In this document: piece after piece, positions 47,310-56,153 of the stretch
Numbering within the stretch: the stretch's first letter is position 1
How the letters are laid out: every line of letters begins with the position of its first letter
NCBI RefSeq assembly: GCF_029223195.1
Contig: NZ_JARHUF010000009.1
Span: 112,948 to 176,947, forward strand
Reading direction: 5' to 3'
DNA from: Vibrio sp. CAU 1672
GTDB lineage: Bacteria > Pseudomonadota > Gammaproteobacteria > Enterobacterales > Vibrionaceae
DNA length: 64,000 nt
The notes under the pieces: generated by a model
Databases searched by the model: none
What the model was told of the DNA's origin: nothing
The model's input: only the letters and a program-made list of their open reading frames with translations
Program-made: the position numbers and the translations under genes

Positions 47310-49229
47310 TTACTTCCACGGTTTGCGGTAATTCACCCCCTGCAGGTCGAGCAGGGGAAGATGTCCTTTCAGACGTGATAAATAGTCGGTCCAATCGCGG
47401 TGTTGTTTTTCAGTCCAACATGCTTCTGCCATGGCGGTCAGGCGAGGGAAAATCATGTAGTCCATCCGTGATTGGTTGTGGATGATTTCGCACCACAGGG
47501 CGGTTTGGATGCCCCAAATGCGCTTTCTGATCGGATCATTCGCCGGTATGTCGGCTAATGGCTCGTAGTTGTAAGCTTTTTCCAGTGGCAGCGGGTTTGC
47601 CCAGTCCACACCGGGTTCTTCTGGTGCATAATCTTGCGTCATGTCCAGATAGGTGGTTTGCGCCGGTTGTAACACCACATCAAAACCCTGACGAGCGCAG
47701 TTTAATGCGGCATCTTCACTTAACCAGGAGTAGATAATGGTATCTTTGCTGACCTTGCTACCGTGCTGTGCTTCTTCCCAGCCGAGCATGCGTTTACCCA
47801 GTTTGCGCAGTTTGTCTTCGGCATAGCGTAAAAAGTGGCCCTGCAACTCTTTGTGATCGGTGTAACCCTGTTGTTCCATCAGCGCCTGGCAAGCCGGGCT
47901 TTTGGACCATACCCCATTGGGTACTTCATCGGCGCCAATGTGAACGTAAGGCGCCGGAAACAGGAGCGCGACTTCTTCCAGCACTTTGTCGATGAACTGG
48001 TAACTGCCGGGCAGGGCCGGATTGAGGACGTTGTCGTTATAGTGCTGAATACTGCGATACTCGGTGGTGTCTTCGGCTTCCACAAGCCAATGTGGCAGTG
48101 ATTTGATCGCGGCGCGGCAGTGTCCGGGCACATCAATTTCAGGGATGACTGTGATGCTCCTTTCTGCGGCGTAGGCCACCACTTCTTTGATCTCTTCCTG
48201 GCTGTAGTATCCCCCATAACGCTCAGACAAATGGCTGAACTGCGGTTCGATAGCTTCATCAATCCCGCGCCATGCGCCGATATCGGTCAGTTCGGGCAGC
48301 GACTTGATCTCGATGCGCCAGCCTTCGTCGTCGGTCAGGTGCCAGTGGAAGGTATTGAATTTGTAATGGGCGAGAAAGTTGATCAAGCGCTTGACCTGTT
48401 TTACCGAGTGAAAATGGCGAGCGCAATCGAGCATCATTCCGCGATAGCGAAAACGCGGGCTGTCTTTGATTGAGCAACAAGCAACGGTCATGGCACCGGA
48501 TGCGTTATCCACTTGGATTAGCTGCAGTAAGGTCGCACAAGCGTGAGTAAATCCCGAGGGCGAGCCGGCCTCAATTTTGATCGCCGCTGGCGTGATGTTC
48601 AGCTTATAACAACCTTTATCCAGTGTTGGATTGCCTTTGAACAGAATTTTGCTGCTGTGAGAGGAGGTCAGTGCAAACTGATGAATGCGTTGCAGTTCAT
48701 CCAGGAGCCAGTTTTTGGCTGAGCAGGCCAGATCGCTGTACACCGCCACTCCCGCTTGAGCATCAAAGATAAAGTTATGGTCGTTTACTTTGATGTTATT
48801 GGGTTTCGGCAGGAGTGGCTGAGGATGCGCTGAACTCTCAGGGATAACGCTGCGTTCACGATACGGAGAAGCTAACATAATAGGTGTCACATCAACGCTG
48901 ACGCGCTGATGATGACCGTTAACCACGTGGTTTAGGATGGCTTCTTTTAACCCATCCGAGTAGTAGCGCAGAGGGTTTGAACCAATACTGAATTCACAGT
49001 AATAGTGATGGTTTGCAGCGAGTAGCATCTCTTCAGGTTTCAAGGTGCAAAAACTGCCTATTTGATTAAGCTCGCCGTGAGAAACGCTGTCGGGAAGAAT
49101 GTAGCGATCAAAGGCAAAAGTCAGGCTCCAGTTATGCAGATCCTGATCGCTTAAGTTATGAAAAGTCAGTCCAAAGCGGCAGTTTTGCTTCTGTTCGGAC
49201 AGAACAACCAAATCAACACGATATTCCAT
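47310..49229 (-). CDS. Cytoplasmic beta-N-acetylhexosaminidase (GH20)
   Basis: Releases GlcNAc from the non-reducing end of imported chitin oligosaccharides. It has 639 residues and no signal peptide, so it is cytoplasmic. An N-terminal domain (about 1-140) and a GH20b-like alpha/beta domain precede the TIM barrel. The catalytic pair Asp434-Glu435 lies in HIGADEVPNGVW. The barrel start YRGMMLDCARHFH and HWHLTDDEGWRIE are typical. It lies 86 bp before chbP and 8 bp after the glucosamine kinase gene, and corresponds by position to VC0613 of V. cholerae. Confidence 0.93.
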   Translation of the reverse strand: MEYRVDLVVLSEQKQNCRFGLTFHNLSDQDLHNWSLTFAFDRYILPDSVSHGELNQIGSFCTLKPEEMLLAANHHYYCEFSIGSNPLRYYSDGLKEAILNHVVNGHHQRVSVDVTPIMLASPYRERSVIPESSAHPQPLLPKPNNIKVNDHNFIFDAQAGVAVYSDLACSAKNWLLDELQRIHQFALTSSHSSKILFKGNPTLDKGCYKLNITPAAIKIEAGSPSGFTHACATLLQLIQVDNASGAMTVACCSIKDSPRFRYRGMMLDCARHFHSVKQVKRLINFLAHYKFNTFHWHLTDDEGWRIEIKSLPELTDIGAWRGIDEAIEPQFSHLSERYGGYYSQEEIKEVVAYAAERSITVIPEIDVPGHCRAAIKSLPHWLVEAEDTTEYRSIQHYNDNVLNPALPGSYQFIDKVLEEVALLFPAPYVHIGADEVPNGVWSKSPACQALMEQQGYTDHKELQGHFLRYAEDKLRKLGKRMLGWEEAQHGSKVSKDTIIYSWLSEDAALNCARQGFDVVLQPAQTTYLDMTQDYAPEEPGVDWANPLPLEKAYNYEPLADIPANDPIRKRIWGIQTALWCEIIHNQSRMDYMIFPRLTAMAEACWTEKQHRDWTDYLSRLKGHLPLLDLQGVNYRKPWK

Positions 49230-49237
49230 ATCTGCTC

Positions 49238-50122
49238 CTACTCTAGCGTCAGCGTGTACAGGTTATGCTCTGGTTTGCCAGCAAACATCAGTGCGCCTTC
49301 AATCGCATCAAACTGTGGCATGACCACCCATTGCTGAACCGAGGGAGATAACCAGTGCAAGATGCGCTCGGCGATACCGCCCATCAGGCAAATACGCGTG
49401 GCACCTCGCTTGTTTAATGCGATCAGGAACATCTCGATGTCGGCTGCGGTCTGCTTCAACATCTCGATCGCCAGCGTATCTCCCTGCTCGGCATGGTGAA
49501 AAACCGCCGGAGAAAACTGGCCGTAATCACGTGGTAGTGCTTGTTTCGACCAGGCCACCACGTTATCAACATCATGGTCAAAGTGACCCATGACATGTTC
49601 TGCCAAGGCGGTTTTGTCACGGATCCCGTCTTCGGCCAGCAACACCTGCTGGATCAGGCGTAACCCCATTACCGCACCGCCGCCCTGATCTGAGATAGGG
49701 AACTCACGTCCCCCAACGACGTGTTGTTCCAGTCCTTGCAGGAAAATGCCACAAGAGCCGGTACCGGCGATCATGATCGCACCGTCTTCTCCGTTATGTG
49801 CGCCGATACAAGCGCCATACGCATCGGTATTTAATGTCATGCTGGCAAACGGGTGGGGCAGTGACATAAAGGCTTGCCATGAGGCGTTATGTTCTGCGCC
49901 GGCGAGTGCCAACCCGATGTGCATCGCTGCAAAGTCATTAGTCGTTAAACCGCCTTGTTGGGCCGCCAGTGAAATGGCCGTGATGATTGATTCCATGGCG
50001 ATCTCTGCGCCCAGCATGATGTTGGCGCTGCCACTTTTCGCTTCACCGATAACGTTGCCGTACGCGTCTTTGATCCGAGCGCGGCATGAAGTACCACCGC
50101 CATCAATACCTACAAAGTACAT
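49238..50122 (-). CDS. gspK: Glucosamine-specific kinase (BadF/GlcNAc-kinase fold)
   Basis: ATP-dependent kinase of 294 residues that makes glucosamine-6-phosphate. The start MYFVGIDGGGTSCRAR at 50122 has GGGG just upstream and matches V. cholerae GspK (294 residues); an ATG two codons earlier (50128) is possible. ASKHA-fold motifs are phosphate-1 GIDGGGTSCRARI, LNTDAYGA, IAGTGSCG and the GREFPISDQGGGAVMGL loop. It is separated from the GH9 gene by 8 bp. Together the pair would convert glucosamine oligomers to GlcN-6-P. Confidence 0.92.
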   Translation of the reverse strand: MYFVGIDGGGTSCRARIKDAYGNVIGEAKSGSANIMLGAEIAMESIITAISLAAQQGGLTTNDFAAMHIGLALAGAEHNASWQAFMSLPHPFASMTLNTDAYGACIGAHNGEDGAIMIAGTGSCGIFLQGLEQHVVGGREFPISDQGGGAVMGLRLIQQVLLAEDGIRDKTALAEHVMGHFDHDVDNVVAWSKQALPRDYGQFSPAVFHHAEQGDTLAIEMLKQTAADIEMFLIALNKRGATRICLMGGIAERILHWLSPSVQQWVVMPQFDAIEGALMFAGKPEHNLYTLTLE

Positions 50123-50130
50123 CCCCATGA

Positions 50131-51870
50131 TTATTTCCCGGTCAGTGTCTGAGAGTGACATAAATGCGAGATGTGCTGAGCCTGGCTCATGATCGCGAGT
50201 AAGTACCAGGCACCATGTGGGATCCATTGCTCACCCCAGCGCCAGTTTTGCAGCATGTCATCTTTGTGTTCAGGTGGATTAAAGGCGATGTCCTCTTCAT
50301 CCTCGAAGCCGGCGGTGATGCCATTGCATACACCGCCTTTGGCGTTGTAAAAACCAAGATGAGGAAGGTAATCTGGGTTGTTGCGGCCATGCCCGTCTAA
50401 CATACACATGTCATATGGGTTCAGGCCTACGATCCAGTTCAGGGCATCTTGGGCAAAATGGTGTAATTCAGTTTTTAGTTTGATGTCACTGATGTAAGGT
50501 TGCGCGAGGTAGGCCATGCTGGCCAGTGAGCCTAACCGGGCGTTTTCACCTTGCCACCAGTAGCCGGATTCGTTGTTGTGCGCGACGAAAAACGCGTCAC
50601 GTTTGGCCTCATTTACGCCTTTCACATATTGGCGCGGGTAGCCAAATGGATTGGTCACTTTATTGGTGATCGAGAGCTCAAATTCACATGCCTGATGGAG
50701 GACTTGTGTCACCTCTGCGGCTACCTCGAGATCGTCGTCAATGGCTAAGTATTCACATAAGGCTATAGCGGGCAGGCCTGCCTCTGCCGCGTGGAAGTAC
50801 GGGCGGCTGCCGTCTTGGTTTGCTGACCAGTAATGCTGGATTTGCTCGTCGCTGGTTTGACGGGCTACCAGGCGTTTCGCCCACATGCGGCTTTCTGCCA
50901 GGTAACGATCTTGTCGGGTTGTTTTGAACAGTTCAACACTTGCCAGCAACGCACAATATTCGTCAATAATGTTTTCTTCGCCATCATTGAGATATTGCGT
51001 ATTGTGCTCTCTAAGGTGCCAGTAACCACGCTCAGCGGCATCCCGGTAATTTTGCTGGTGGTATTCTACCTGTATATCTAAGCGGGCGGCTGCCGCAAGA
51101 GCTGCGATGCTGATCCCGGCCCCCTGCCGATAACCGGCTTGGTAGTCATCCGATTTGTGACCGAGCTGAGTTGCGTAGGCGCAAATCTCACGTTGTGTGG
51201 TGTCTTTACTCCACTTATCAAATACGGTCATGTAGAAGTAATCGTGTTCACTTTGCATGCGAACCAGAAAATCAGCACCAAACAGGGCCTCTTCTGTCAG
51301 ACGGGCACGGGTAAAAGCGGCGAGACTGTCGTTGTGTTCGAGTAATGACAGGCCTTTGAGCATGTTCCAAACCACCATCGGGGTTTGTTGCGGGTTGAGG
51401 TAGTTGGCGTAAGAGAGGTGGCTCAAATATTTACTTACGTCTCCGGATGCATCGTACCATCCACCATGGACGTCGGTGGTGCGGCTGCTGTTTAATAAAG
51501 GCACGTTACGGTCTTGCTGATCAAACACGCCACCGCAGCGCTGCGATTTAAAGTAATGAATGACGTCGGATAAAGTGCGATCCAGTAGCACATGCCCGGC
51601 GATCTCAAATGAAGCGGATCGCAGTTGTTCAAAGCGGAGATAGTAATGACCCGGAGTGGCAAATTCGGAGAAGTCGATGGTATAGAAATAGCCTTGATGC
51701 CAGTGGCCAACCTTACCTTGTTGCTCTATCGGCAGGCTGGCAATGGTTTGATGGCTCTGTGCACAGACAAGCAATGCAGTGTAGGAGGATAAGCGAGGCT
51801 GGCTCGTCTGAATCACTGCCTTCTTGGGCCCTTGGAGTTCATAGCCAATGTGGTTGGTCAGTAGCAGCAT
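50131..51870 (-). CDS. GH9 glycosidase, probable cytoplasmic exo-beta-D-glucosaminidase
   Basis: 579-residue GH9 protein annotated in V. cholerae as endoglucanase-related (VC0615 position). It has an N-terminal Ig-like domain (1-95) and the (alpha/alpha)6 barrel. The catalytic base region is GGWYDASGDVSKYLSH, and the general acid is expected at the C-terminal NPPEHKDDM Glu. The WIVGLNPYDMCMLDG segment is typical of the family. There is no signal peptide, so it acts on imported substrates. A GH9 relative from Photobacterium profundum was shown to be an exo-beta-D-glucosaminidase, and the adjacent glucosamine kinase supports this reading. Confidence 0.87.
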   Translation of the reverse strand: MLLLTNHIGYELQGPKKAVIQTSQPRLSSYTALLVCAQSHQTIASLPIEQQGKVGHWHQGYFYTIDFSEFATPGHYYLRFEQLRSASFEIAGHVLLDRTLSDVIHYFKSQRCGGVFDQQDRNVPLLNSSRTTDVHGGWYDASGDVSKYLSHLSYANYLNPQQTPMVVWNMLKGLSLLEHNDSLAAFTRARLTEEALFGADFLVRMQSEHDYFYMTVFDKWSKDTTQREICAYATQLGHKSDDYQAGYRQGAGISIAALAAAARLDIQVEYHQQNYRDAAERGYWHLREHNTQYLNDGEENIIDEYCALLASVELFKTTRQDRYLAESRMWAKRLVARQTSDEQIQHYWSANQDGSRPYFHAAEAGLPAIALCEYLAIDDDLEVAAEVTQVLHQACEFELSITNKVTNPFGYPRQYVKGVNEAKRDAFFVAHNNESGYWWQGENARLGSLASMAYLAQPYISDIKLKTELHHFAQDALNWIVGLNPYDMCMLDGHGRNNPDYLPHLGFYNAKGGVCNGITAGFEDEEDIAFNPPEHKDDMLQNWRWGEQWIPHGAWYLLAIMSQAQHISHLCHSQTLTGK

Positions 51871-51940
51871 TTAACATCTCCAGAAAAATAGCAATATATC
51901 AAGGGAAAAGGGGTCAGGAGTGTCCTGACCCGGGTGATGA

Positions 51941-52936
51941 TTATTTTTCAAATAAATAACAACGCACAAAATGGTTGTCAGACAGTTGGGTCACATCAGG
52001 CAGGCGTTCGCGGCACTTGTCTGTTGCGTGGACACAGCGGCCGGCAAAAGGGCAGCCTACGGATTCAGGTGTCCAAAGCGGGATTTCTCCCTTGTTGCCT
52101 TTGAGTTTTTCGTGAATCGATTTGGCCGGATCCGGTACCGCCGAAACCAATAACTGGGTGTAGGGGTGCTGTGGATCGTGGATGATCTCTTCAGTATCGC
52201 CCCATTCAACCATATGGCCGACATACATCACCGCTAGATCTTCGGCAATGTAACGGGCGGTGGCGATGTCGTGGGTGATGTAGAGCAGTGACATTTGCTT
52301 TTCAAACTTCATCTCTTCCATCAGGTTGAGTACACCGGCACGGATAGACACATCCAGCATTGAAGTCGGTTCGTCGGCCAGGACGACTTCTGCGCCGACG
52401 GCAATGTTACGTGCCAGGTTAACCCGTTGGCGTTGGCCTCCGGACAGCTGGTGGGGGAATTTCTGCGCGGTTTCCTTAGGCGGGATCAGGCCGACCTGTT
52501 CTAACAGATCGTAAACACGCTCCTCGAGTTCTTTCTTGTTGCCCGGTGACACCTTTTTGTGGATCAGCAAAGGGCGTGCAATGTGGTGGAAAATGTTATG
52601 GGTCGGGTTTAACGAGCCAAACGGGTCTTGCCAGACCATCTGTACGCCTTCACGATAGTTCATCAAGTCGTTTCTGGACGTGATGTCCTGAATGTCGCGG
52701 CCTTTGTACTCGATAATGCCGTCGGTCGGAGCGTACATTTTAGCGATCATTTTGGCGGTGGTGGATTTACCTGAACCAGATTCACCCACCACAGACAATC
52801 CGCGGCTTTTGTACATTTTGAACGATACGTCGTTAATTGCCCGCATCTTGGTTTGTTTAAGCGAGTTACTGTTTAAAGGAAAGTCCTTGACGACATTTTT
52901 ACCTTCAATCAGCAGGTCGCCGAGTTGTTTGCTCAT
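51941..52936 (-). CDS. Chitooligosaccharide ABC transporter ATP-binding subunit (Opp/DppF-like)
   Basis: 331-residue ATPase of the peptide/oligosaccharide importer family. Walker A GESGSGKSTTAK, Q-loop MVWQDPFGSLNP, signature LSGGQRQRVNLARNI, Walker B VVLADEPTSMLD and the switch ITHDIATARYIAEDL are visible. The C-terminal oligopeptide-transport extension has a Cys cluster (GCPFAGRCVHATDKCRE) known to hold an iron-sulfur cluster in relatives. It is the second ATPase, 43 bp after the DppD-like gene. Placement in the chb operon gives the substrate, chitin oligosaccharides. Confidence 0.9.
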   Translation of the reverse strand: MSKQLGDLLIEGKNVVKDFPLNSNSLKQTKMRAINDVSFKMYKSRGLSVVGESGSGKSTTAKMIAKMYAPTDGIIEYKGRDIQDITSRNDLMNYREGVQMVWQDPFGSLNPTHNIFHHIARPLLIHKKVSPGNKKELEERVYDLLEQVGLIPPKETAQKFPHQLSGGQRQRVNLARNIAVGAEVVLADEPTSMLDVSIRAGVLNLMEEMKFEKQMSLLYITHDIATARYIAEDLAVMYVGHMVEWGDTEEIIHDPQHPYTQLLVSAVPDPAKSIHEKLKGNKGEIPLWTPESVGCPFAGRCVHATDKCRERLPDVTQLSDNHFVRCYLFEK

Positions 52937-52979
52937 AATTCTCTCCAGTGTAATTGGGTCTTAGCTTGCGACAGTCAGG

Positions 52980-53963
52980 TTAAACTTTGGCCTTGGCGAT
53001 GGTTTCACCGTATAGATGGCAGTTGGATAAACGGCCGGGTTCTATTTCGCGTAGCTGAGTTGGCACTCTCGTACAAGCTTCGTGGACTCGGTCACAGCGG
53101 GCTTGGAAACGACAACCTTGTGGGATTTCAAGTAAGTTCAATGGATTACCTGGAATTCCTGTCAATTTGGTTTTCGGGCCGGTTAATGGAGGGAAAGAGC
53201 TACCCAACCCTTTGGTATACGGGTGGTATGGACTTTCCAGAATTTGTTTAGAAGGCGCAACTTCGATCAACTCACCTGAATACATGATGCCAATCCGATC
53301 CGAGAACTCGACCATCAATGACAAGTCATGGGTGATGAACAGAATAGAGAAGCCAAACTCTTCTTTCAGCGCATAAATCTTTTGTAAGATTTCACGTTGA
53401 ACCACCACATCCAGTGCTGTGGTCGGCTCGTCCATGATGATCATCTTAGGATTTAACGCCAATGCGATAGCAATAACCAAGCGCTGACGCATACCTCCTG
53501 AGAACTGGTGGGGGTAGTCGCTAAGGCGGCTTGGGTGAATATCGACGATTTCCAGTAAACCGGCGGCGCGCGCTTTGGCCTGCTCCCGGTTCATATTCGT
53601 GTGACGCATAATCACATCACAAAACTGCTCTTCCATGGTGAGAACAGGGTTGAGCGCGTTCATCGCACTCTGGAAAACCATCGACATTTCGCTCCAGCGG
53701 AATGACTGCATGCGGCCATCGCTGTATTGAAGGATGTCTTCGCCATCGAAGATAACCTCACCACCGGTGATGAATGCGGGCGGCTTATGCAGGCGCATCA
53801 GCGAGAAAGCCACGGTGGACTTACCACAGCCTGACTCTCCGGCGAGGCCAAATATTTCGCCCGGGGCAATATCAAAGCTGACGTTGTTGCAGGCACGGAC
53901 GTCGCCGGCATCTGTAATGTAGTCAACACATAGGTTACGGATAGAAATGAGTGGTGCAGTCAT
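52980..53963 (-). CDS. Chitooligosaccharide ABC transporter ATP-binding subunit (Opp/DppD-like)
   Basis: 327-residue ATPase pairing with the DppF-like subunit. Walker A GESGCGKSTVAF, Q-loop MVFQSAMNALNPVLT, signature FSGGMRQRLVIAIAL, Walker B MIIMDEPTTALD and switch ITHDLSLMVEF are present. The C-terminal cysteine region (GCRFQARCDRVHEAC) again matches the family. It starts 2 bp after the upstream permease gene's stop, so it is tightly coupled. Confidence 0.9.
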   Translation of the reverse strand: MTAPLISIRNLCVDYITDAGDVRACNNVSFDIAPGEIFGLAGESGCGKSTVAFSLMRLHKPPAFITGGEVIFDGEDILQYSDGRMQSFRWSEMSMVFQSAMNALNPVLTMEEQFCDVIMRHTNMNREQAKARAAGLLEIVDIHPSRLSDYPHQFSGGMRQRLVIAIALALNPKMIIMDEPTTALDVVVQREILQKIYALKEEFGFSILFITHDLSLMVEFSDRIGIMYSGELIEVAPSKQILESPYHPYTKGLGSSFPPLTGPKTKLTGIPGNPLNLLEIPQGCRFQARCDRVHEACTRVPTQLREIEPGRLSNCHLYGETIAKAKV

Positions 53964-53965
53964 GG

Positions 53966-54994
53966 TTATTTATCTCCGCTCCATAGTGCATTTTGTGGGG
54001 TCAACTCTTGTGGCCCACGCTCTTTTTTGTCTTTTTCCGCCATTTTTTTCCAACGCTTCATACCTTTGTGGGAACGAAGCTGCGGGTTGGCGATTTCGTC
54101 AACTGCAAAGTTCAGTAATGCCAGGCCGGTTACCAGTAATGTCAACGCGATACATGGTGCCAAGACTTCCCACCATGCGCCGATAAGCATCGCCGAAGAG
54201 GTTTGTACGTTGTACAGCATGATGCCCCAACTGATGGTATTGGTGTCACCCAAGCCCAGGAACGAGATGACCGCTTCGGTGTTGATGGCCAGCATGACTG
54301 AGCCGATGAAGCTTGCGCCGACAATCGGGATCAGGTTGGGCAGAATTTCCACGAAAATGATGCGCCAAGATGACTCACCCAGAACTTCCGCTGCTTTGAC
54401 AAACTCTTTCTCGCGCAAGGCCATGGTTTGAGCCCTGACCACACGTGCGCCCCAGGCCCAGGATGTCCCGGCGATAATCAGGGCTATGGTGAGCGGGCCG
54501 GCTTCACCGATAAATGCAGCGAGAACAAACAGTAACGGGTACTGTGGGATCACCAGCATGATGTTCATCGCGGCACTGAGGATGTCGTCAACTCGTCCGC
54601 CAAAGTAGCCTGCTGAGATACCTATAACCGTGGCAAGGAAGCAGACAATGATGCCGGCGCCAAAACCCACACCGAGCGAGACGCGTGCGCCGTAGGCGAC
54701 TTGCGACCATACATCACGGCCCATTCGGGTGGTGCCGAGCAGGTGGTCACCATCTTTGGACATCAGCAGGGTGCGGCGATCATCTGCCAGGTTTTGTGCT
54801 ACCCAGCCATCCGGGTTGTTTTGTGCCTGTTTGACAACAAACCCTGGGTATTCATGTGGATTACCCGTACGTCTGTCTGGTGCGTGCTGAGTTAGCAGTG
54901 GCGCACAGATTGCGACAAAGAGGAACATGGATACAATGCCTAGCCCCACGCGAGCAAATGCATTACCTAAAATAAGTTTGAATAGATTTTTCAT
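53966..54994 (-). CDS. Chitooligosaccharide ABC transporter permease (DppC-like)
   Basis: 342-residue inner-membrane permease. An N-terminal cytoplasmic tail and TM1 (GLGIVSMFLFVAICAPLL) precede a periplasmic loop with DHLLGTTRMGRDVWSQVAYGAR, the usual OppC signature. Five more helices follow, and the EAA loop KAAEVLGESSWRIIFVEILP. The C terminus extends as a charged tail (KRWKKMAEKDKKERG) longer than in peptide permeases. It lies 2 bp from each neighbour. Confidence 0.9.
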   Translation of the reverse strand: MKNLFKLILGNAFARVGLGIVSMFLFVAICAPLLTQHAPDRRTGNPHEYPGFVVKQAQNNPDGWVAQNLADDRRTLLMSKDGDHLLGTTRMGRDVWSQVAYGARVSLGVGFGAGIIVCFLATVIGISAGYFGGRVDDILSAAMNIMLVIPQYPLLFVLAAFIGEAGPLTIALIIAGTSWAWGARVVRAQTMALREKEFVKAAEVLGESSWRIIFVEILPNLIPIVGASFIGSVMLAINTEAVISFLGLGDTNTISWGIMLYNVQTSSAMLIGAWWEVLAPCIALTLLVTGLALLNFAVDEIANPQLRSHKGMKRWKKMAEKDKKERGPQELTPQNALWSGDK

Positions 54995-54996
54995 GA

Positions 54997-55983
54997 TTAT
55001 TTGCCTCCCTTGCGTAGGCGAGGGTCTAGAATCATGTACAGCATGTCTGCAGTGAGGTTGAAGCAGAGCATGAACATGGTCATGATGATTAGCTGGCCTT
55101 GGAGTACCTGATAGTCACGTGCGTGAATCGCATTCAGAAGTACGGTGCCCAGGCCGGGATAGTTGAAGATCATCTCGATAATAAGCTGACCACCGATGGC
55201 CATGCCCAGAGACATAGAAAGGGCGGTAACACTCGGAAGAAGTGCGTTACGTGCGGCATAGTTGAACACCACGCGGTTCTCACTTAAACCTTTACCTTTC
55301 GCCATCGTGATGTAATCTTCAGCGAGCAGGTTGATCATGTTATTCCGCATATTGACTAAGAAACCACCAATCTGAACGATGGTTGCACAGAATAGCGGCA
55401 GAAAAGCGTGATAGCCGACGTTCTTCAAAAACTCCCAGCTGGTCCAGTCCGGTACAGTACCCGGCGTGTAAGCATAGCCAGAAGGGAACCATTTAAGCCC
55501 TATAGCAAAGGTAAACAGCGCCAGCATCGCGATAACCATTTGAGGAATGGCTTGCACGATGAGTGTACCCGGAGTAACAAAAGCATCATATTTGCTACCA
55601 CGTTTCCACGCAGCAAAGATGCCTAATATTGATGCAATCGAGAATGAAAGTACTACAGCACTACCCGCCAGGAAGAGTGACCAGCCGAACGCGCCGCCAA
55701 GCAGTTTATTGACCGATAGCGGATAGAACTGGATTGATGTCCCCAACTCCCAGCTGAGAATGTTCTTGATGTACGATAAGTACTGAACGTAAATAGGACC
55801 GTCGACAAAGCCAAGCAGTTGCTTCATTGCTTCGATACGTTCTGGTGTTACCTGAACGGAAGCGTTGGCAAACATCATGGTGACAGGATCACCGGGCATT
55901 GCTCGCGGAATGATAAAGTTTAACGTCGCCGCAACCAGGAGCGCGACAAGATAAAATGACAAACGTCTGAAAAAATAACCCAT
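54997..55983 (-). CDS. Chitooligosaccharide ABC transporter permease (DppB-like)
   Basis: 328-residue inner-membrane permease. TM1 lies at residues about 9-28 (SFYLVALLVAATLNFIIP) and is followed by RAMPGDPVTMMF, a family hallmark. About five further helices follow, with the cytoplasmic EAA loop EDYITMAKGKGLSENRVVF before the last helices. It is separated from the binding-protein gene by a 170-bp stretch with two hairpins, so its level is likely set by read-through. Confidence 0.9.
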   Translation of the reverse strand: MGYFFRRLSFYLVALLVAATLNFIIPRAMPGDPVTMMFANASVQVTPERIEAMKQLLGFVDGPIYVQYLSYIKNILSWELGTSIQFYPLSVNKLLGGAFGWSLFLAGSAVVLSFSIASILGIFAAWKRGSKYDAFVTPGTLIVQAIPQMVIAMLALFTFAIGLKWFPSGYAYTPGTVPDWTSWEFLKNVGYHAFLPLFCATIVQIGGFLVNMRNNMINLLAEDYITMAKGKGLSENRVVFNYAARNALLPSVTALSMSLGMAIGGQLIIEMIFNYPGLGTVLLNAIHARDYQVLQGQLIIMTMFMLCFNLTADMLYMILDPRLRKGGK

Positions 55984-56055
55984 AACTCACACCTTACTCA
56001 CCCAGATTTTTTCCCTGTTTCTGGTTTCAGGTCGCCCCTAGCGAAATTTAGAGCG

Positions 56056-56108
56056 AAAAATCCCCTGACGACGAGCGCCATATAACGGTTTCGTGAGAGG
56101 GGATTTTT
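56056..56108 (-). terminator. Long hairpin between cbp and the permease genes
   Basis: AAAAATCCCCT (56056-56066) pairs with AGGGGATTTTT (56098-56108), enclosing an ACGA/TCGT inner pair. On the minus strand a T run ends the stem. It is likely a partial terminator or 3' stabiliser that leaves more binding-protein mRNA than permease mRNA. Confidence 0.65.
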
Positions 56109-56113
56109 TATTA

Positions 56114-56136
56114 GCGGCACACCGAGTGTGTGCCGC
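56114..56136 (-). other. Second hairpin directly after the cbp stop codon
   Basis: CGGCACAC (56115-56122) pairs with GTGTGCCG (56128-56135) over a 5-nt loop. It lies 18 bp past the cbp stop and immediately before the long hairpin at 56056-56108, so the two make a tandem structure. Confidence 0.6.
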
Positions 56137-56153
56137 GAGGATAGAACGGCGAC

